From positions 509,813 to 573,812 of the forward strand of contig NZ_WBMT01000002.1 in assembly GCF_008923185.1 (NCBI RefSeq): a DNA stretch of 64,000 nucleotides, in the 5' to 3' direction. Below are positions 34,692 through 45,369 of the stretch, piece by piece (within the stretch, counting starts at the first letter, position 1; each line of letters opens with the position of its first letter). The stretch is from Actinomadura rudentiformis. GTDB taxonomy: Bacteria; Actinomycetota; Actinomycetes; Streptosporangiales; Streptosporangiaceae. A program made the translations under genes and the position numbers. The notes under the pieces were generated by a model. That model had not been told where the DNA came from. It saw only the letters and a list, made by a program, of their open reading frames with translations, and searched no databases.

Positions 34692-36449
34692 TCAGGTGAT
34701 GTCGACGATGGGGAGGCGGAGCGCGGCCGGGGCGTCGACCGGGACGGCCGGGTTCTTCGGGGGCACGGCGGTGAGGCGCCGGTAGCCCGCGCCGAGCGCC
34801 GGCCGGAGGTCGTCCTCGCCCTTGTTGGGCCAGAACGACATCGCGCGTTCGGCCTGGGCGGTGATCGTGAGCGACGGGTTCACGCCCAGGTTGGCCGAGA
34901 CGGCCGAGCCGTCCACGATGTGCAGGCCGGGGTGGCCGTACACACGGTGGTACGGGTCGATCACGCCGGTCTCCGGCGAGTCGCCGATGACGCAGCCACC
35001 GAGGAAGTGGGCGGTCATCGGGATGTCGAAGAGATCACCCCAGGAGCCGCCCGGGATCCCGCTGACCTCCTCCGCGAGGAGGCGGGACGCCTCGTGGCCC
35101 TCGGGGATCCAGGTCGGGTTGGGTTCGCCGTGGCCTTCGGTCGCCCGGACGTCCCAGCCGAACGGCCCCTTCTTCGGTTTGAGGGTGATCGAGTTGTCGC
35201 GCGTCTGCATGACCAGGGCGATGACCGTCCGTTCGGACCAGGTGCGCACGTCGAAGAGCTGCACCAGATCCCGGGGCCGCCGCGCCACCTGTCCCAGGAA
35301 CTTCAGGAACCGGGGCCGGTGACGCTCGCCGGGACGGTCACCGTCCACCAGGAGCGTCTGCAGCCCGGCCATCAGGTTGGAACCCTTGCCGTAGCGCACC
35401 GGCTCGATGTGGGTCTCCGGCGTCGGGTGGAACGACGAGGTGATCGCCACGCCCTTGGAGTAGTCGGGCCCGGGCACGCCGTTCTTGCGGCCGGCGCCCA
35501 GGATCGCCTCGGAGTTGGTGCGGGTCAGCATGCCCAGCCGGTCGGAGATCGACGGGAGCAGGCCGGTCGACTTCAGCCTGTGCAGCAGCTTCTGCGTGCC
35601 GTACGTGCCGGCCGCGAACACCACCTGCTCGGTGGTGAAGGTCTTGCGGTTGCGGCCGAACGAGCCGGTCCGCACGATCTCCACCTCGTAGCCTCCGCCC
35701 GCCAGCGGGCTCACCCGGATGACCCGGCTGAGCGGCATCACCCGTGCGCCGCCCTTCTCGGCCAGGTAGAGGTAGTTCTCGGTGAGCATGTTCTTGGCCC
35801 CGTGCCGGCAGCCGACCATGCACTCGCCGCACTCGATGCAGCCGCGCCGCCGCGGCCCCGCGCCGCCGAAGTACGGGTCGTCACTCTCCACACCGGGCCC
35901 GGAGCCGAAGTGCACACCCACCGGGGTCTTGACGAAGGTGTCGCCCTTGCCCATGCGGTCGGCGACCTTCTTCAGCTCCACGTCGGCCGGGGTGGTCGTC
36001 GGGTTCTGGACGACGCCCAGCATGCGCCGCGCCTGGTCGTAGTACGGAGCGAGTTCGGCCTGCCAGTCGGTGATGTGGGCCCACTGGCGGTCCTGGAAGA
36101 AGGGCGCCGGCGGCACGTACAGGGTGTTGGCGTAGTTGAGCGACCCGCCGCCGACCCCGGCGCCCGCGAGCACCATGACCCGGCTGGCCTTGGCGCCGCG
36201 GATCAGGTGGATGCGCTGCATCCCGGTGAGCCCGAGGCCGGGCGCCCACACGTACCGCGAGATCCTCCAGTTGGTCCTGGGCAGCTCGGGATAGCGCGTG
36301 CCCGGCGCACTGCCCGGCCCGCTGTCGAAGCGGCGGCCCGCCTCGATGACACCGACCTTGTAGCCCTTCTCGGTCAGCCGCAGCGCGGAGACGCTGCCGC
36401 CGAACCCTGATCCGACGATGAGAACGTCGAAGTCGTGCCTGCCGGCCAC
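34692..36449 (-). CDS. GMC oxidoreductase, cholesterol-oxidase-like
   Basis: 585 aa FAD enzyme of the GMC family. FAD motif GSGFGGSVSA (about 12-21), GAGVGGGSLNYANT for the second FAD contact, and C-terminal HFLGGCVIGD and NPSLTITAQAER. A Cys cluster CIECGECMVGC (about 205) occurs in the bacterial cholesterol-oxidase branch and looks able to bind a metal or Fe-S centre. GTG at 36449 follows AGGGGG. It lies 8 bp downstream of an aldehyde dehydrogenase, suggesting alcohol-to-acid oxidation. In mycobacteria choD is next to guaB3, and here it is four genes away. Confidence 0.84.
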   Translation of the reverse strand: MAGRHDFDVLIVGSGFGGSVSALRLTEKGYKVGVIEAGRRFDSGPGSAPGTRYPELPRTNWRISRYVWAPGLGLTGMQRIHLIRGAKASRVMVLAGAGVGGGSLNYANTLYVPPAPFFQDRQWAHITDWQAELAPYYDQARRMLGVVQNPTTTPADVELKKVADRMGKGDTFVKTPVGVHFGSGPGVESDDPYFGGAGPRRRGCIECGECMVGCRHGAKNMLTENYLYLAEKGGARVMPLSRVIRVSPLAGGGYEVEIVRTGSFGRNRKTFTTEQVVFAAGTYGTQKLLHRLKSTGLLPSISDRLGMLTRTNSEAILGAGRKNGVPGPDYSKGVAITSSFHPTPETHIEPVRYGKGSNLMAGLQTLLVDGDRPGERHRPRFLKFLGQVARRPRDLVQLFDVRTWSERTVIALVMQTRDNSITLKPKKGPFGWDVRATEGHGEPNPTWIPEGHEASRLLAEEVSGIPGGSWGDLFDIPMTAHFLGGCVIGDSPETGVIDPYHRVYGHPGLHIVDGSAVSANLGVNPSLTITAQAERAMSFWPNKGEDDLRPALGAGYRRLTAVPPKNPAVPVDAPAALRLPIVDIT

Positions 36450-36457
36450 GAGGCCCC

Positions 36458-38023
36458 CTACTTGATCCGCAGCCGTTTCATGACTTTGACGCCGGTGGAC
36501 ATGAGGTCGGCGAACTTGTCGAACGAGACGTTGCCGGGCGGTTCCAGGTCCATGAAGTGCTGGCTGGCGATGGTCTGCACCTCGGTGAACTTCAGGAGGC
36601 CCTCGGCGCCGTGCCGGCGGCCGACGCCGGACTGCTTGAAGCCGCCCATCGGCGCGTCGTAGGAGGCGAAGGCGGCGCCGTAGCCGTCGTTGATGTTGAC
36701 CGTGCCCGCCTGGATCCTGGCGGCCAGCGCGCGGCCGCGCGCCACGTTCTTGGTCCACACCGAGGCGTTGAGGCCGTACTCGGTGTCGTTGGCGGTGGCG
36801 ACGACCTCGTTCTCGTCACGGAACTTGTAGATGGCCACCACCGGGCCGAACGTCTCGTTCGCGCACAGGTCCATGTCCGTGGTCACGTCGGCCAGGACCG
36901 TCGGCTCGTAGAACCACGGGCCGATGTCCGGGCGGGCCTTGCCGCCCGCCAGCACCGTCGCGCCCTCCTTGACCGCCTGGTCGACGTGCTTGCTGACCAC
37001 GTCGAGCTGGCGCTGGAAGGTGAGCGAGCCCATCTCCGGCTCGAAGCTCAGGTCGGTGCCGAGCTTCATGTTCGTGACGTTCTCCACGAACTTCGGCACG
37101 AACCGGTCGTAGATGTCCTCGTGGACGTACATCCGCTCGATCGAGATGCAGAGCTGCCCGGCGTTGGTGAAGCAGGCGCGGACGGCCCCCTTCGCGGTCC
37201 GCTCGACGTCGGCGTCGTCCAGCACGATCATCGGGTTCTTGCCGCCGAGCTCCATGGAGTAGCCCACCAGCCGGGGCGCGACCCGCTCGGTGATCGCCCG
37301 GCCGGCCCGGGTCGAGCCGGTGAACGAGACGTAGTCGGCGTTGTCGATCAGCGGATCGCCGACCTCCGCCGGGTCGCCGACGACGATCTGCCACACGTCC
37401 TTGGGCAGGCCGAGCGCGACCATCAGATCGAGGATCCAGAGACTGGACAGGCAGGTCTGGGTGTCGGGCTTGTGGATCACGGCGTTGCCGGCCATGAGGG
37501 CGGGGGCGATGTCGCTGGCCCCGAGCGAGAACGGGTAGTTCCAGGGGGCGATCAGCGCGACGACGCCCTTGGGGTGGCGTATCTCCTGCACGCGGGTGAC
37601 GCCGGGCATCATGCCCTGGCGGCGGCGCGATTTGAGCAGCTTCTCGGCCCGCCGGGCGTAGTGGAGAGTGCAGAGCGCCACGTCGAGGAACTCCTCAAGG
37701 GCGTGGCGGCGGGCCTTGCCGGTCTCCAGCTGGATGACGTCGAGGATCTCCTCGCGGCGCTCCACCAGCGCGTCGGCCAGCCGCAGGAACGGTTTGACCC
37801 GTTCCCTGACCGGCAGCGCCGCCCAGGCCCGCTGCGCCTCCCGGGCGCGTTCGTAGGCCGTCAGCACGTCCTTGGAGCTCGACACCGGAAGGGTCGCGAG
37901 TGGCTCGGCGGTGAAGGGTGCGGGGATGGTGGTCTTGTCGGCGCCGTCGGCCACGATGTGGGAGGTCAGCCGCTCGATCAGGGCGGCGGAGAGCGTGCGC
38001 TCGGGGACCTTCGGAGATGCCAT
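36458..38023 (-). CDS. Aldehyde dehydrogenase, succinate-semialdehyde type
   Basis: 521 aa NAD(P)-dependent aldehyde dehydrogenase. Motifs: APWNYPF, FTGSTRAGR, MELGGKNP with the general-base Glu, and NAGQLCISIERM with the catalytic Cys. The sequence resembles GabD2-type succinic semialdehyde dehydrogenases of actinobacteria. ATG at 38023 gives the usual family N terminus. Operon with the GMC oxidase downstream; the natural substrate may be the aldehyde made by that oxidase rather than succinic semialdehyde. Confidence 0.88.
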   Translation of the reverse strand: MASPKVPERTLSAALIERLTSHIVADGADKTTIPAPFTAEPLATLPVSSSKDVLTAYERAREAQRAWAALPVRERVKPFLRLADALVERREEILDVIQLETGKARRHALEEFLDVALCTLHYARRAEKLLKSRRRQGMMPGVTRVQEIRHPKGVVALIAPWNYPFSLGASDIAPALMAGNAVIHKPDTQTCLSSLWILDLMVALGLPKDVWQIVVGDPAEVGDPLIDNADYVSFTGSTRAGRAITERVAPRLVGYSMELGGKNPMIVLDDADVERTAKGAVRACFTNAGQLCISIERMYVHEDIYDRFVPKFVENVTNMKLGTDLSFEPEMGSLTFQRQLDVVSKHVDQAVKEGATVLAGGKARPDIGPWFYEPTVLADVTTDMDLCANETFGPVVAIYKFRDENEVVATANDTEYGLNASVWTKNVARGRALAARIQAGTVNINDGYGAAFASYDAPMGGFKQSGVGRRHGAEGLLKFTEVQTIASQHFMDLEPPGNVSFDKFADLMSTGVKVMKRLRIK

Positions 38024-38089
38024 GTCCAGCAGACTATGACCACCCGGACATTTCTCGCTACCCACAAGTAATGAGACGTTCCAGGGTGG

Positions 38090-38914
38090 TCAGCCCGCAC
38101 GCCATTCCGCGGAGCCGAGCGCGCCCGCGGCCTGCGGGCCCATCAGGCCGAGCGCGCCGTCGACGAACAGGGACGCGCCGGTGATGTAGGACGCCCCCGG
38201 GCTCGCGAGGAAGGCGATCGCGGCCGCCACCTCCCGCGCGTCCCCCGGCCGGGCCAGCGGGTATCCGGGCCTGGTCTCCGGTCGCGGCGGCTCGTCCGCC
38301 TGGTCCGTCATCGGCGTGGCGATCTCGCCCGGCGCGATCGTGTTGACGGTGATGCCGTACTGCGACAGCTCCAGCGCCAGGACCCGGGCGAGCATGCGCA
38401 GCCCGCCTTTGGCGGCGCAGTAGGGTCCCGCGCCGACCCGCGGATACTCCTCGTGAACGCTGGTCACGTTGACGATCCGGCCGCCGTGACCGGCGGCGGC
38501 CATCCGGCGGGCCGCCTGCCGCGCGCACATGAACGCCCCGTCCAGATCGACCGCGACCACCGAGCGCCACTCGTCATATTCCATCTCCAGCAGCGGGCGG
38601 CTGCTCCCGGTGCCGGCGTTGTTGACCAGCACGCCGACGCCCCCGAGTTCGTCCGCCAGCTCGTCCACGATGGCCGCGGCGGCCACCGGCTCGGCGAGAT
38701 CGTGCCGCCGTACGGCGGCACGCCGGCCGCGGTCGGTCACCTCGGCCGCGGCCCCCCGGGCGCCCGCCTCGTCGGAGTGGAACGTGATCCCGACATCGAA
38801 GCCGCCCTCGGCGAGGGCCACCGCCGTGGCGCGGCCGATCCCCGAGTCCGCCCCCGTGATGATCGCCACCTGGTCGTAGCCGGTGCCTGAGATCGGTGCC
38901 TTGAAATCGCTCAT
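38090..38914 (-). CDS. SDR-family oxidoreductase
   Basis: 274 aa classical SDR, similar to glucose-1-dehydrogenase-like members. TGADSGIG (about 20-27), NNAGTG, catalytic Ser in TSVHEEYP and YCAAK, and C-terminal LFVDGAL. ATG at 38914 with an upstream purine run. The first gene of the minus-strand group, divergent from the TetR gene, and so a likely target of that regulator. Confidence 0.85.
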   Translation of the reverse strand: MSDFKAPISGTGYDQVAIITGADSGIGRATAVALAEGGFDVGITFHSDEAGARGAAAEVTDRGRRAAVRRHDLAEPVAAAAIVDELADELGGVGVLVNNAGTGSSRPLLEMEYDEWRSVVAVDLDGAFMCARQAARRMAAAGHGGRIVNVTSVHEEYPRVGAGPYCAAKGGLRMLARVLALELSQYGITVNTIAPGEIATPMTDQADEPPRPETRPGYPLARPGDAREVAAAIAFLASPGASYITGASLFVDGALGLMGPQAAGALGSAEWRAG

Positions 38915-38959
38915 GGCCCGGCCCTTCCCCCAGATCGGCGCCCTACCCCCCTGCGGCGA

Positions 38960-38969
38960 ATTCCGGAAT
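38960..38969. promoter_or_regulatory. Palindrome ATTCCGGAAT, candidate TetR operator
   Basis: Perfect 10-bp palindrome 46 bp upstream of the SDR gene in the SDR-tetR divergent region. A partial second copy (TATTCCGGAAAG) lies near 39100, closer to tetR. Confidence 0.35.
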
Positions 38970-39041
38970 GGACCTGTCAATTCCTAAGCGGATAAGCCCT
39001 CAGAAAGACCAAGCATTGGCGTATTTCCATTATGCGCTCCG

Positions 39042-39051
39042 GGAACGTTCC
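39042..39051. promoter_or_regulatory. Palindrome GGAACGTTCC, candidate operator
   Basis: Second perfect 10-bp palindrome in the same 287-bp divergent region, which is otherwise less GC-rich than its surroundings and without a gene. Confidence 0.3.
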
Positions 39052-39201
39052 ATTTCGGCCCTTCTCGCGTAAGCAGCGGATTGACCATGACCTCTCGGTG
39101 TATTCCGGAAAGCGGAGAGCCGAACACGCCGTTGCTCCCCGGGCGTTCGCTGCCGCGCGTCCTCGGGTCGATGGTGCCGTTTCCGAGGAGGGAATCGACG
39201 A

Positions 39202-39939
39202 ATGATCAATGCCCAGGTGGAACCGGGGCCGGAACCGGACGGACCCAGCGGGCAGGAAGGCGGCAGCGACCCAGGGCCACCGGCATCGCGCCAGGCCGGC
39301 GATGGCCCCTCTGGACCGGGCAGCGGCAAGGGACGGCGGCGACAGGAACGCCGCGAGCTCACCCGGACCGCACTGCTCGGCGCCGCCGAGAGGCTCTGGG
39401 CCGAACGCGGCATCCATGGCGCCTCGCTCGACGACGTCGCGTCGGCCGCCGGCCTGACCAAAGGTGCGGTCTATTCGAACTTCGCGGGCAAGACGGACCT
39501 GCTCCTCGCCTTGCTGGAGCGTTACACCCGCGAGCGGATCGGCACCGATGTCTGCGACGAACTCCGCGACACCGGCCATTCCCTTGACGAACGCTTCGAG
39601 CGGGCCGGGCACGCCTACGCGCGCAGGCTCGCCGGGGAGGACGCACGGTTGCTCGCGCTGCTGCTGGTGGAGTTCTGGCTGTACGGCATGCGCGACTACG
39701 CCGCGGGCTGGCGCCTGGCCGACTGGTATGCCGAACGCCGGGACTCCATCGCCCGCGGGCTGAAGCTCGGCGAGACCGAGGGCGTCCCCCGCGACGATCG
39801 CGCGGCGCTGGCGATGGCGCTCGACTTCGGCCTGGCGTTCCAGCACCTCCTGGACCCCGACCGGGTGTCCGCGGAGCTCTATGCCGCCGGCATGCGCCTC
39901 GTCCTGGGAAATGCCCTGCCCGGCGGCTCAGCGACCTAG
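39202..39939 (+). CDS. TetR-family transcriptional regulator
   Basis: 245 aa. The first ~45 residues are a Gly/Pro/Ser-rich extension not typical of TetR proteins; the HTH follows (TALLGAAERLWAERGIHGASL ... AAGLTKGAVYSNFAGK, about 57-100). The ligand domain is of the TetR_C type. Strong GAGGAGGG ribosome site before ATG at 39202. Divergent from the SDR gene, so autoregulation and control of that gene are likely; the ligand is unknown. Confidence 0.88.
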   Translation: MINAQVEPGPEPDGPSGQEGGSDPGPPASRQAGDGPSGPGSGKGRRRQERRELTRTALLGAAERLWAERGIHGASLDDVASAAGLTKGAVYSNFAGKTDLLLALLERYTRERIGTDVCDELRDTGHSLDERFERAGHAYARRLAGEDARLLALLLVEFWLYGMRDYAAGWRLADWYAERRDSIARGLKLGETEGVPRDDRAALAMALDFGLAFQHLLDPDRVSAELYAAGMRLVLGNALPGGSAT

Positions 39940-39948
39940 CCGGGGACA

Positions 39949-39983
39949 CGGCAGAGGCCCCCGGGAGCCGGGGGCCTCTGCCG
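39949..39983. terminator. Strong bidirectional hairpin between tetR and glpD
   Basis: A perfect 16-bp stem (CGGCAGAGGCCCCCGG and its complement) with a 3-base GAG loop, just after the tetR stop and in the gap to convergent glpD. No T run; GC-rich stem-only terminators are common in actinomycetes. Confidence 0.85.
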
Positions 39984-40051
39984 AAATGTCGGGTGCCGGT
40001 GAAACGGCGCCTGAGGGCGAACGGCGCGTGTCGTGACCGGCGCTCCGGCGC

Positions 40052-41791
40052 CTAGGGAGTCGCGGTGGGAACGATGTCGGGCGCTCCCCGGCGGCTGGCG
40101 TCGGCCTCCTGGTCGCCGTCCTGGTTCTGGGAGTCGCGTTCGGCCTCGACGCGCTTGCGGTAGTACTCCACCTCGCGATCGGTCTGCTTCTTGGACCAGC
40201 CGAGCACCGGGGCCAGCAGGTCGGCGGCCTCCTTCGCGACACCCAGGCCGCGGTCCCAGGCCTCGATCGAGATGCGGGTACGGCGGGCCAGGACGTCGTT
40301 GAGGTGCCGGGCACCCTCGTACGCCGCCGCGTATACGATCTCGGCGCGCAGGTAGTCGTCGGCGCCGTTCAGCGGCTTGCCCAGGTCAGGCTTCTCCTTG
40401 ATGAGCTCCAGCAGGTCGTCCACGAGCGTCCCGTACCGCCGCAGCAGGTGCTCGATGCGCGCCACATGCAGGCCGGAACCCGAGGCCAGCCGGTGCCGGG
40501 CGTTCCACATCGCCTGGAAGCCCTCGCCGCCGACCAGCGAGATGCGGTCGGTGCACGACTCGGCGACCTTGCCGTCCAGGCCGTGGGCGACGGCGTCGAT
40601 GGCGTCCTTGGCCATGACCCGATAGGTGGTGAACTTGCCGCCGGCGACGAGGACGAGGCCGGGCACGGGGTGGGCGACGATGTGCTCGCGCGACAGCTGC
40701 GAGGTCTCGTCGCGTTCACCCGAGAGCAGCGGGCGCAGGCCCGCGTACACGCCTTCGACGTCGTCGTGGGTGAGCGGGGTGTTGAGCACCGAGTTGACAT
40801 GTTCGAGGACGTAGTCGATGTCGGCGCGGGACGCCGCCGGATGCGCCTTGTCGAGGTTCCAGGCGGTGTCGGTGGTGCCGATCAGCCAGTGCCGTCCCCA
40901 GGGGATGACGAAGAGCACCGACTTCTCGGTGCGCAGGATGATGCCCGTGGACGAGTGGATACGGTCCTTGGGCACCACCAGGTGGATGCCCTTGGAGGCG
41001 CGCACGTGGATCTGGCCGCGCCCGCCGACGAGCTCCTGGATGTCGTCAGTCCAGACACCGGTGGCGTTGACGATCTGCTTGGCTCGCACCTCGCTGGTGG
41101 TGCCGGATTCGAGATCGCGGACGCGGAGCCCCGTCACCCGCTCGCCCTCGCGCAGGAAGCCCACGCACTGCGTGCGTGAGGCGATCTGCGCGCCGTACTC
41201 GGCGGCCGTGCGCAGCGCCGTCATCACGAAGCGGGCATCGTCGACCTGCGCGTCCCAGAACTGGATCGCTCCAACGAAGGCGTCCCTGCGGAGGGACGGC
41301 GCCAGCTTGAGCGCGCCCTTGCGGGTCAGGTGCCGGTGGTGCGGCACCCCGCGGGTGCTCCCCATGGAGAACGAGAGCGCGTCGTACAGTGCCACTCCGG
41401 CACCGAGATAGCCGCGCTCCCAAACACGCTTGGTCGTCGGCAAAAGGAACGGGACGGGCCGGACCAGATGCGGCGCGATCCGCTGGAGCAGCAACCCCCG
41501 CTCGGTCAGCGCCTCCCGTACGAGGTCGAAGTTGTACTGCTCCAGATAGCGCAGACCACCGTGGATGAGCTTCGACGAACGTGACGACGTGCCCGAGGCG
41601 AAGTCGCGGGCCTCCACGACCGCCACCGAAAGGCCGCGGGTGGCGGCGTCGAGCGCGGCGCCCGCGCCCACGATGCCCGCGCCCACGACGACGACATCGA
41701 ACTCCTCCTGTCCCATGCGGTCCAGCGCGGCGGCGCGTTCGGCCGGCCCCAGCCGCGAGCTGCCCAGTCCGGTCACCGGTGATCCCGTCAT
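40052..41791 (-). CDS. glpD: Glycerol-3-phosphate dehydrogenase (aerobic, FAD)
   Basis: 579 aa membrane-associated flavoprotein oxidising sn-glycerol-3-phosphate to DHAP with electrons to menaquinone. FAD motif VVGAGIVGAGAALDAATRG (about 35-53), SSRSSKLIHGGLRYLEQ signature, and GGKFTTYR in the second conserved block; a C-terminal DAO_C domain and a polar tail rich in Glu/Asp/Arg. No glpF or glpK neighbour. 81 bp separate it from guaB3 upstream on the same strand. Confidence 0.94.
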   Translation of the reverse strand: MTGSPVTGLGSSRLGPAERAAALDRMGQEEFDVVVVGAGIVGAGAALDAATRGLSVAVVEARDFASGTSSRSSKLIHGGLRYLEQYNFDLVREALTERGLLLQRIAPHLVRPVPFLLPTTKRVWERGYLGAGVALYDALSFSMGSTRGVPHHRHLTRKGALKLAPSLRRDAFVGAIQFWDAQVDDARFVMTALRTAAEYGAQIASRTQCVGFLREGERVTGLRVRDLESGTTSEVRAKQIVNATGVWTDDIQELVGGRGQIHVRASKGIHLVVPKDRIHSSTGIILRTEKSVLFVIPWGRHWLIGTTDTAWNLDKAHPAASRADIDYVLEHVNSVLNTPLTHDDVEGVYAGLRPLLSGERDETSQLSREHIVAHPVPGLVLVAGGKFTTYRVMAKDAIDAVAHGLDGKVAESCTDRISLVGGEGFQAMWNARHRLASGSGLHVARIEHLLRRYGTLVDDLLELIKEKPDLGKPLNGADDYLRAEIVYAAAYEGARHLNDVLARRTRISIEAWDRGLGVAKEAADLLAPVLGWSKKQTDREVEYYRKRVEAERDSQNQDGDQEADASRRGAPDIVPTATP

Positions 41792-41872
41792 CGCGATTCC
41801 CCCATGCGGGTTTGGGTCATCATGTGCCTTACCTACCCAACAGTAGGGATGCCGCCACCCCGAGGGCCACCC

Positions 41873-42994
41873 TCAGTGGGACTGCGGGGCGACCACGACC
41901 TGGACCCGCTGGAACTCCTTGAGCTCGGTGTAGCCCGAGGTCGCCATCGCCCGGCGCAGCGCGCCGATGAGGTTCATCGAGCCGTCGGCCACGTGCGACG
42001 GACCGTACAGGAGCTGCTCCAGGCTGCCGATCGTGCCCAGGTTGAGGCGTGTGCCGCGGGGCACATCGCCGTGGTGGGCCTCGCTGCCCCAGTGGTAGCC
42101 GCGGCCCGGCGCCTCGGTGGAACGGGCGAACGGGGAGCCGATCATGACCGCGTCGGAGCCGCAGGCAAAGGCCTTGGCGATGTCGCCGCTGTTGATCATG
42201 CCGCCATCGGCGATGACGTGCACGTAGCGCCCACCGGACTCGTCCATGTAGTCGCGGCGGGCCGCGGCCACGTCGGCGACCGCGGTCGCCATCGGCACCG
42301 CCACGCCCAGCACGGTGCGGCTGGTGTGGCCGGAGCCGCCGCCGAAGCCGACCAGCACACCGGCCGCGCCGGTGCGCATCAGGTGCAGGGCCGCGGTGTA
42401 GGTGGAGCAACCGCCGACGATCACGGGGACGTCGAGGTCGTAGATGAACTGCTTGAGGTTGAGCGGCTCGGCCCGCCCGGAGACGTGCTCGGCCGAGACC
42501 GTGGTGCCGCGGATCACGAACAGGTCCACACCCGCGTCGATCACGGCCTTGTGGAACTGCGCGGTGCGCTGCGGCGACAGCCGCGCGGCGACCGTCACCC
42601 CGGCCTCCCGGATCTGCTCGATCCGGCGGCCGATCAGCTCCTCCTTGATCGGCTCGGTGTAGATCTCCTGGAGCCGGCGGGTGGCGCGGGCGTCGTCCAG
42701 CGAGGAGATCTCGGCCAGCAGGGGCTCGGGGTTCTCGTACCGCGTCCACAGGCCTTCGAGATCAAGCACGCCGAGCCCGCCGAGCCTGCCGATCGCGATC
42801 GCGGTGGCCGGGCTGACGACGCTGTCCATCGGCGCCACGACCAGCGGCATCTCGAACCGGTAGGCGTCGATCTGCCAGGCGACGCTGACCTCCTCGGGGT
42901 CGCGCGTACGGCGGGACGGCACGATGCCGATGTCGTCGAAGGCATAGGCCCGGCGACCGCTCTTGCCCCGGCCGATCTCCACCTCAGCAGCCAC
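41873..42994 (-). CDS. guaB3: GuaB3-family IMP dehydrogenase-like protein
   Basis: 373 aa TIM-barrel protein of the IMPDH/GMPR superfamily, lacking the CBS pair present in GuaB. The catalytic loop that reads GPGSICTTR in the neighbouring GuaB reads GGGSGHTSR here, so the nucleophilic Cys is replaced by His. As I recall the M. tuberculosis GuaB3 sequence also lacks it, so this is an actinobacterial trait and the true activity is uncertain. N terminus MAAEVEIGRGKSGRRAY is typical. It lies downstream of guaB, separated by a hairpin. Confidence 0.9.
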   Translation of the reverse strand: MAAEVEIGRGKSGRRAYAFDDIGIVPSRRTRDPEEVSVAWQIDAYRFEMPLVVAPMDSVVSPATAIAIGRLGGLGVLDLEGLWTRYENPEPLLAEISSLDDARATRRLQEIYTEPIKEELIGRRIEQIREAGVTVAARLSPQRTAQFHKAVIDAGVDLFVIRGTTVSAEHVSGRAEPLNLKQFIYDLDVPVIVGGCSTYTAALHLMRTGAAGVLVGFGGGSGHTSRTVLGVAVPMATAVADVAAARRDYMDESGGRYVHVIADGGMINSGDIAKAFACGSDAVMIGSPFARSTEAPGRGYHWGSEAHHGDVPRGTRLNLGTIGSLEQLLYGPSHVADGSMNLIGALRRAMATSGYTELKEFQRVQVVVAPQSH

Positions 42995-43014
42995 TGGTGC
43001 TTCCTCTCATGACT

Positions 43015-43060
43015 CCGCCGTGACCACGGAACCGGAATGACGGTTCCTCGGTCACGGCGG
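43015..43060 (-). terminator. Hairpin between guaB and guaB3
   Basis: Outer stem CCGCCGTGACC (43015-43025) pairs with 43050-43060, and an inner 7-bp stem (43028-43034 with 43041-43047) extends it. It sits in the 86-bp gap between the genes and may end or attenuate guaB transcription before guaB3. Confidence 0.8.
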
Positions 43061-43080
43061 GAAAAGCCGACCTCTTCAGA

Positions 43081-44956
<1,876 letters not shown>

Positions 44957-45346
44957 GTGCACGACGATGCCCCGCTCGATCCGTTCGCCGACGATCCCGA
45001 GGACCCGGCGGCGTCGCTTGGCGATCCCGGGGACGAGATCGCGCCGCTCAGCGTGGCGGAGCGGGAGGACGTGCTGGCCGATCTGGCCGACCTGGAGGTC
45101 TTCCGGGCGCTCCTCGAACCCCTCGGCGTACGCGGGCTGACCGTCGACTGCGGCGACTGCGGAAAGCTGCACTACATCGACTGGGATCTGCTGCACGGCA
45201 ACCTGCGGCATCTGCTCGACCAGGGCCTGCCCCGCGTGCACGAGCCGGCGCTGGCGCCCGACCCGGTCGACTACGTGAGCTGGGAATATGCCCGCGGCTA
45301 CGTCGATGGCGTCATCGACAGCGAAGAGGGCCGCGAGACCGAGTGA
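44957..45346 (+). CDS. DUF5319 family protein
   Basis: 129 aa acidic protein of an actinobacterial family without known function. The diagnostic core is VDCGDCGKLHYIDWDLL (about 63-79), whose two Cys could bind a metal. GTG at 44957. In mycobacteria the homologue is likewise beside guaB2 and the sigD/anti-sigD genes, so the association is old. The gene converges with the anti-sigma gene. Confidence 0.85.
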   Translation: MHDDAPLDPFADDPEDPAASLGDPGDEIAPLSVAEREDVLADLADLEVFRALLEPLGVRGLTVDCGDCGKLHYIDWDLLHGNLRHLLDQGLPRVHEPALAPDPVDYVSWEYARGYVDGVIDSEEGRETE

Positions 45347-45369
45347 CCGGCTGACGGTCGCGCACGGCC

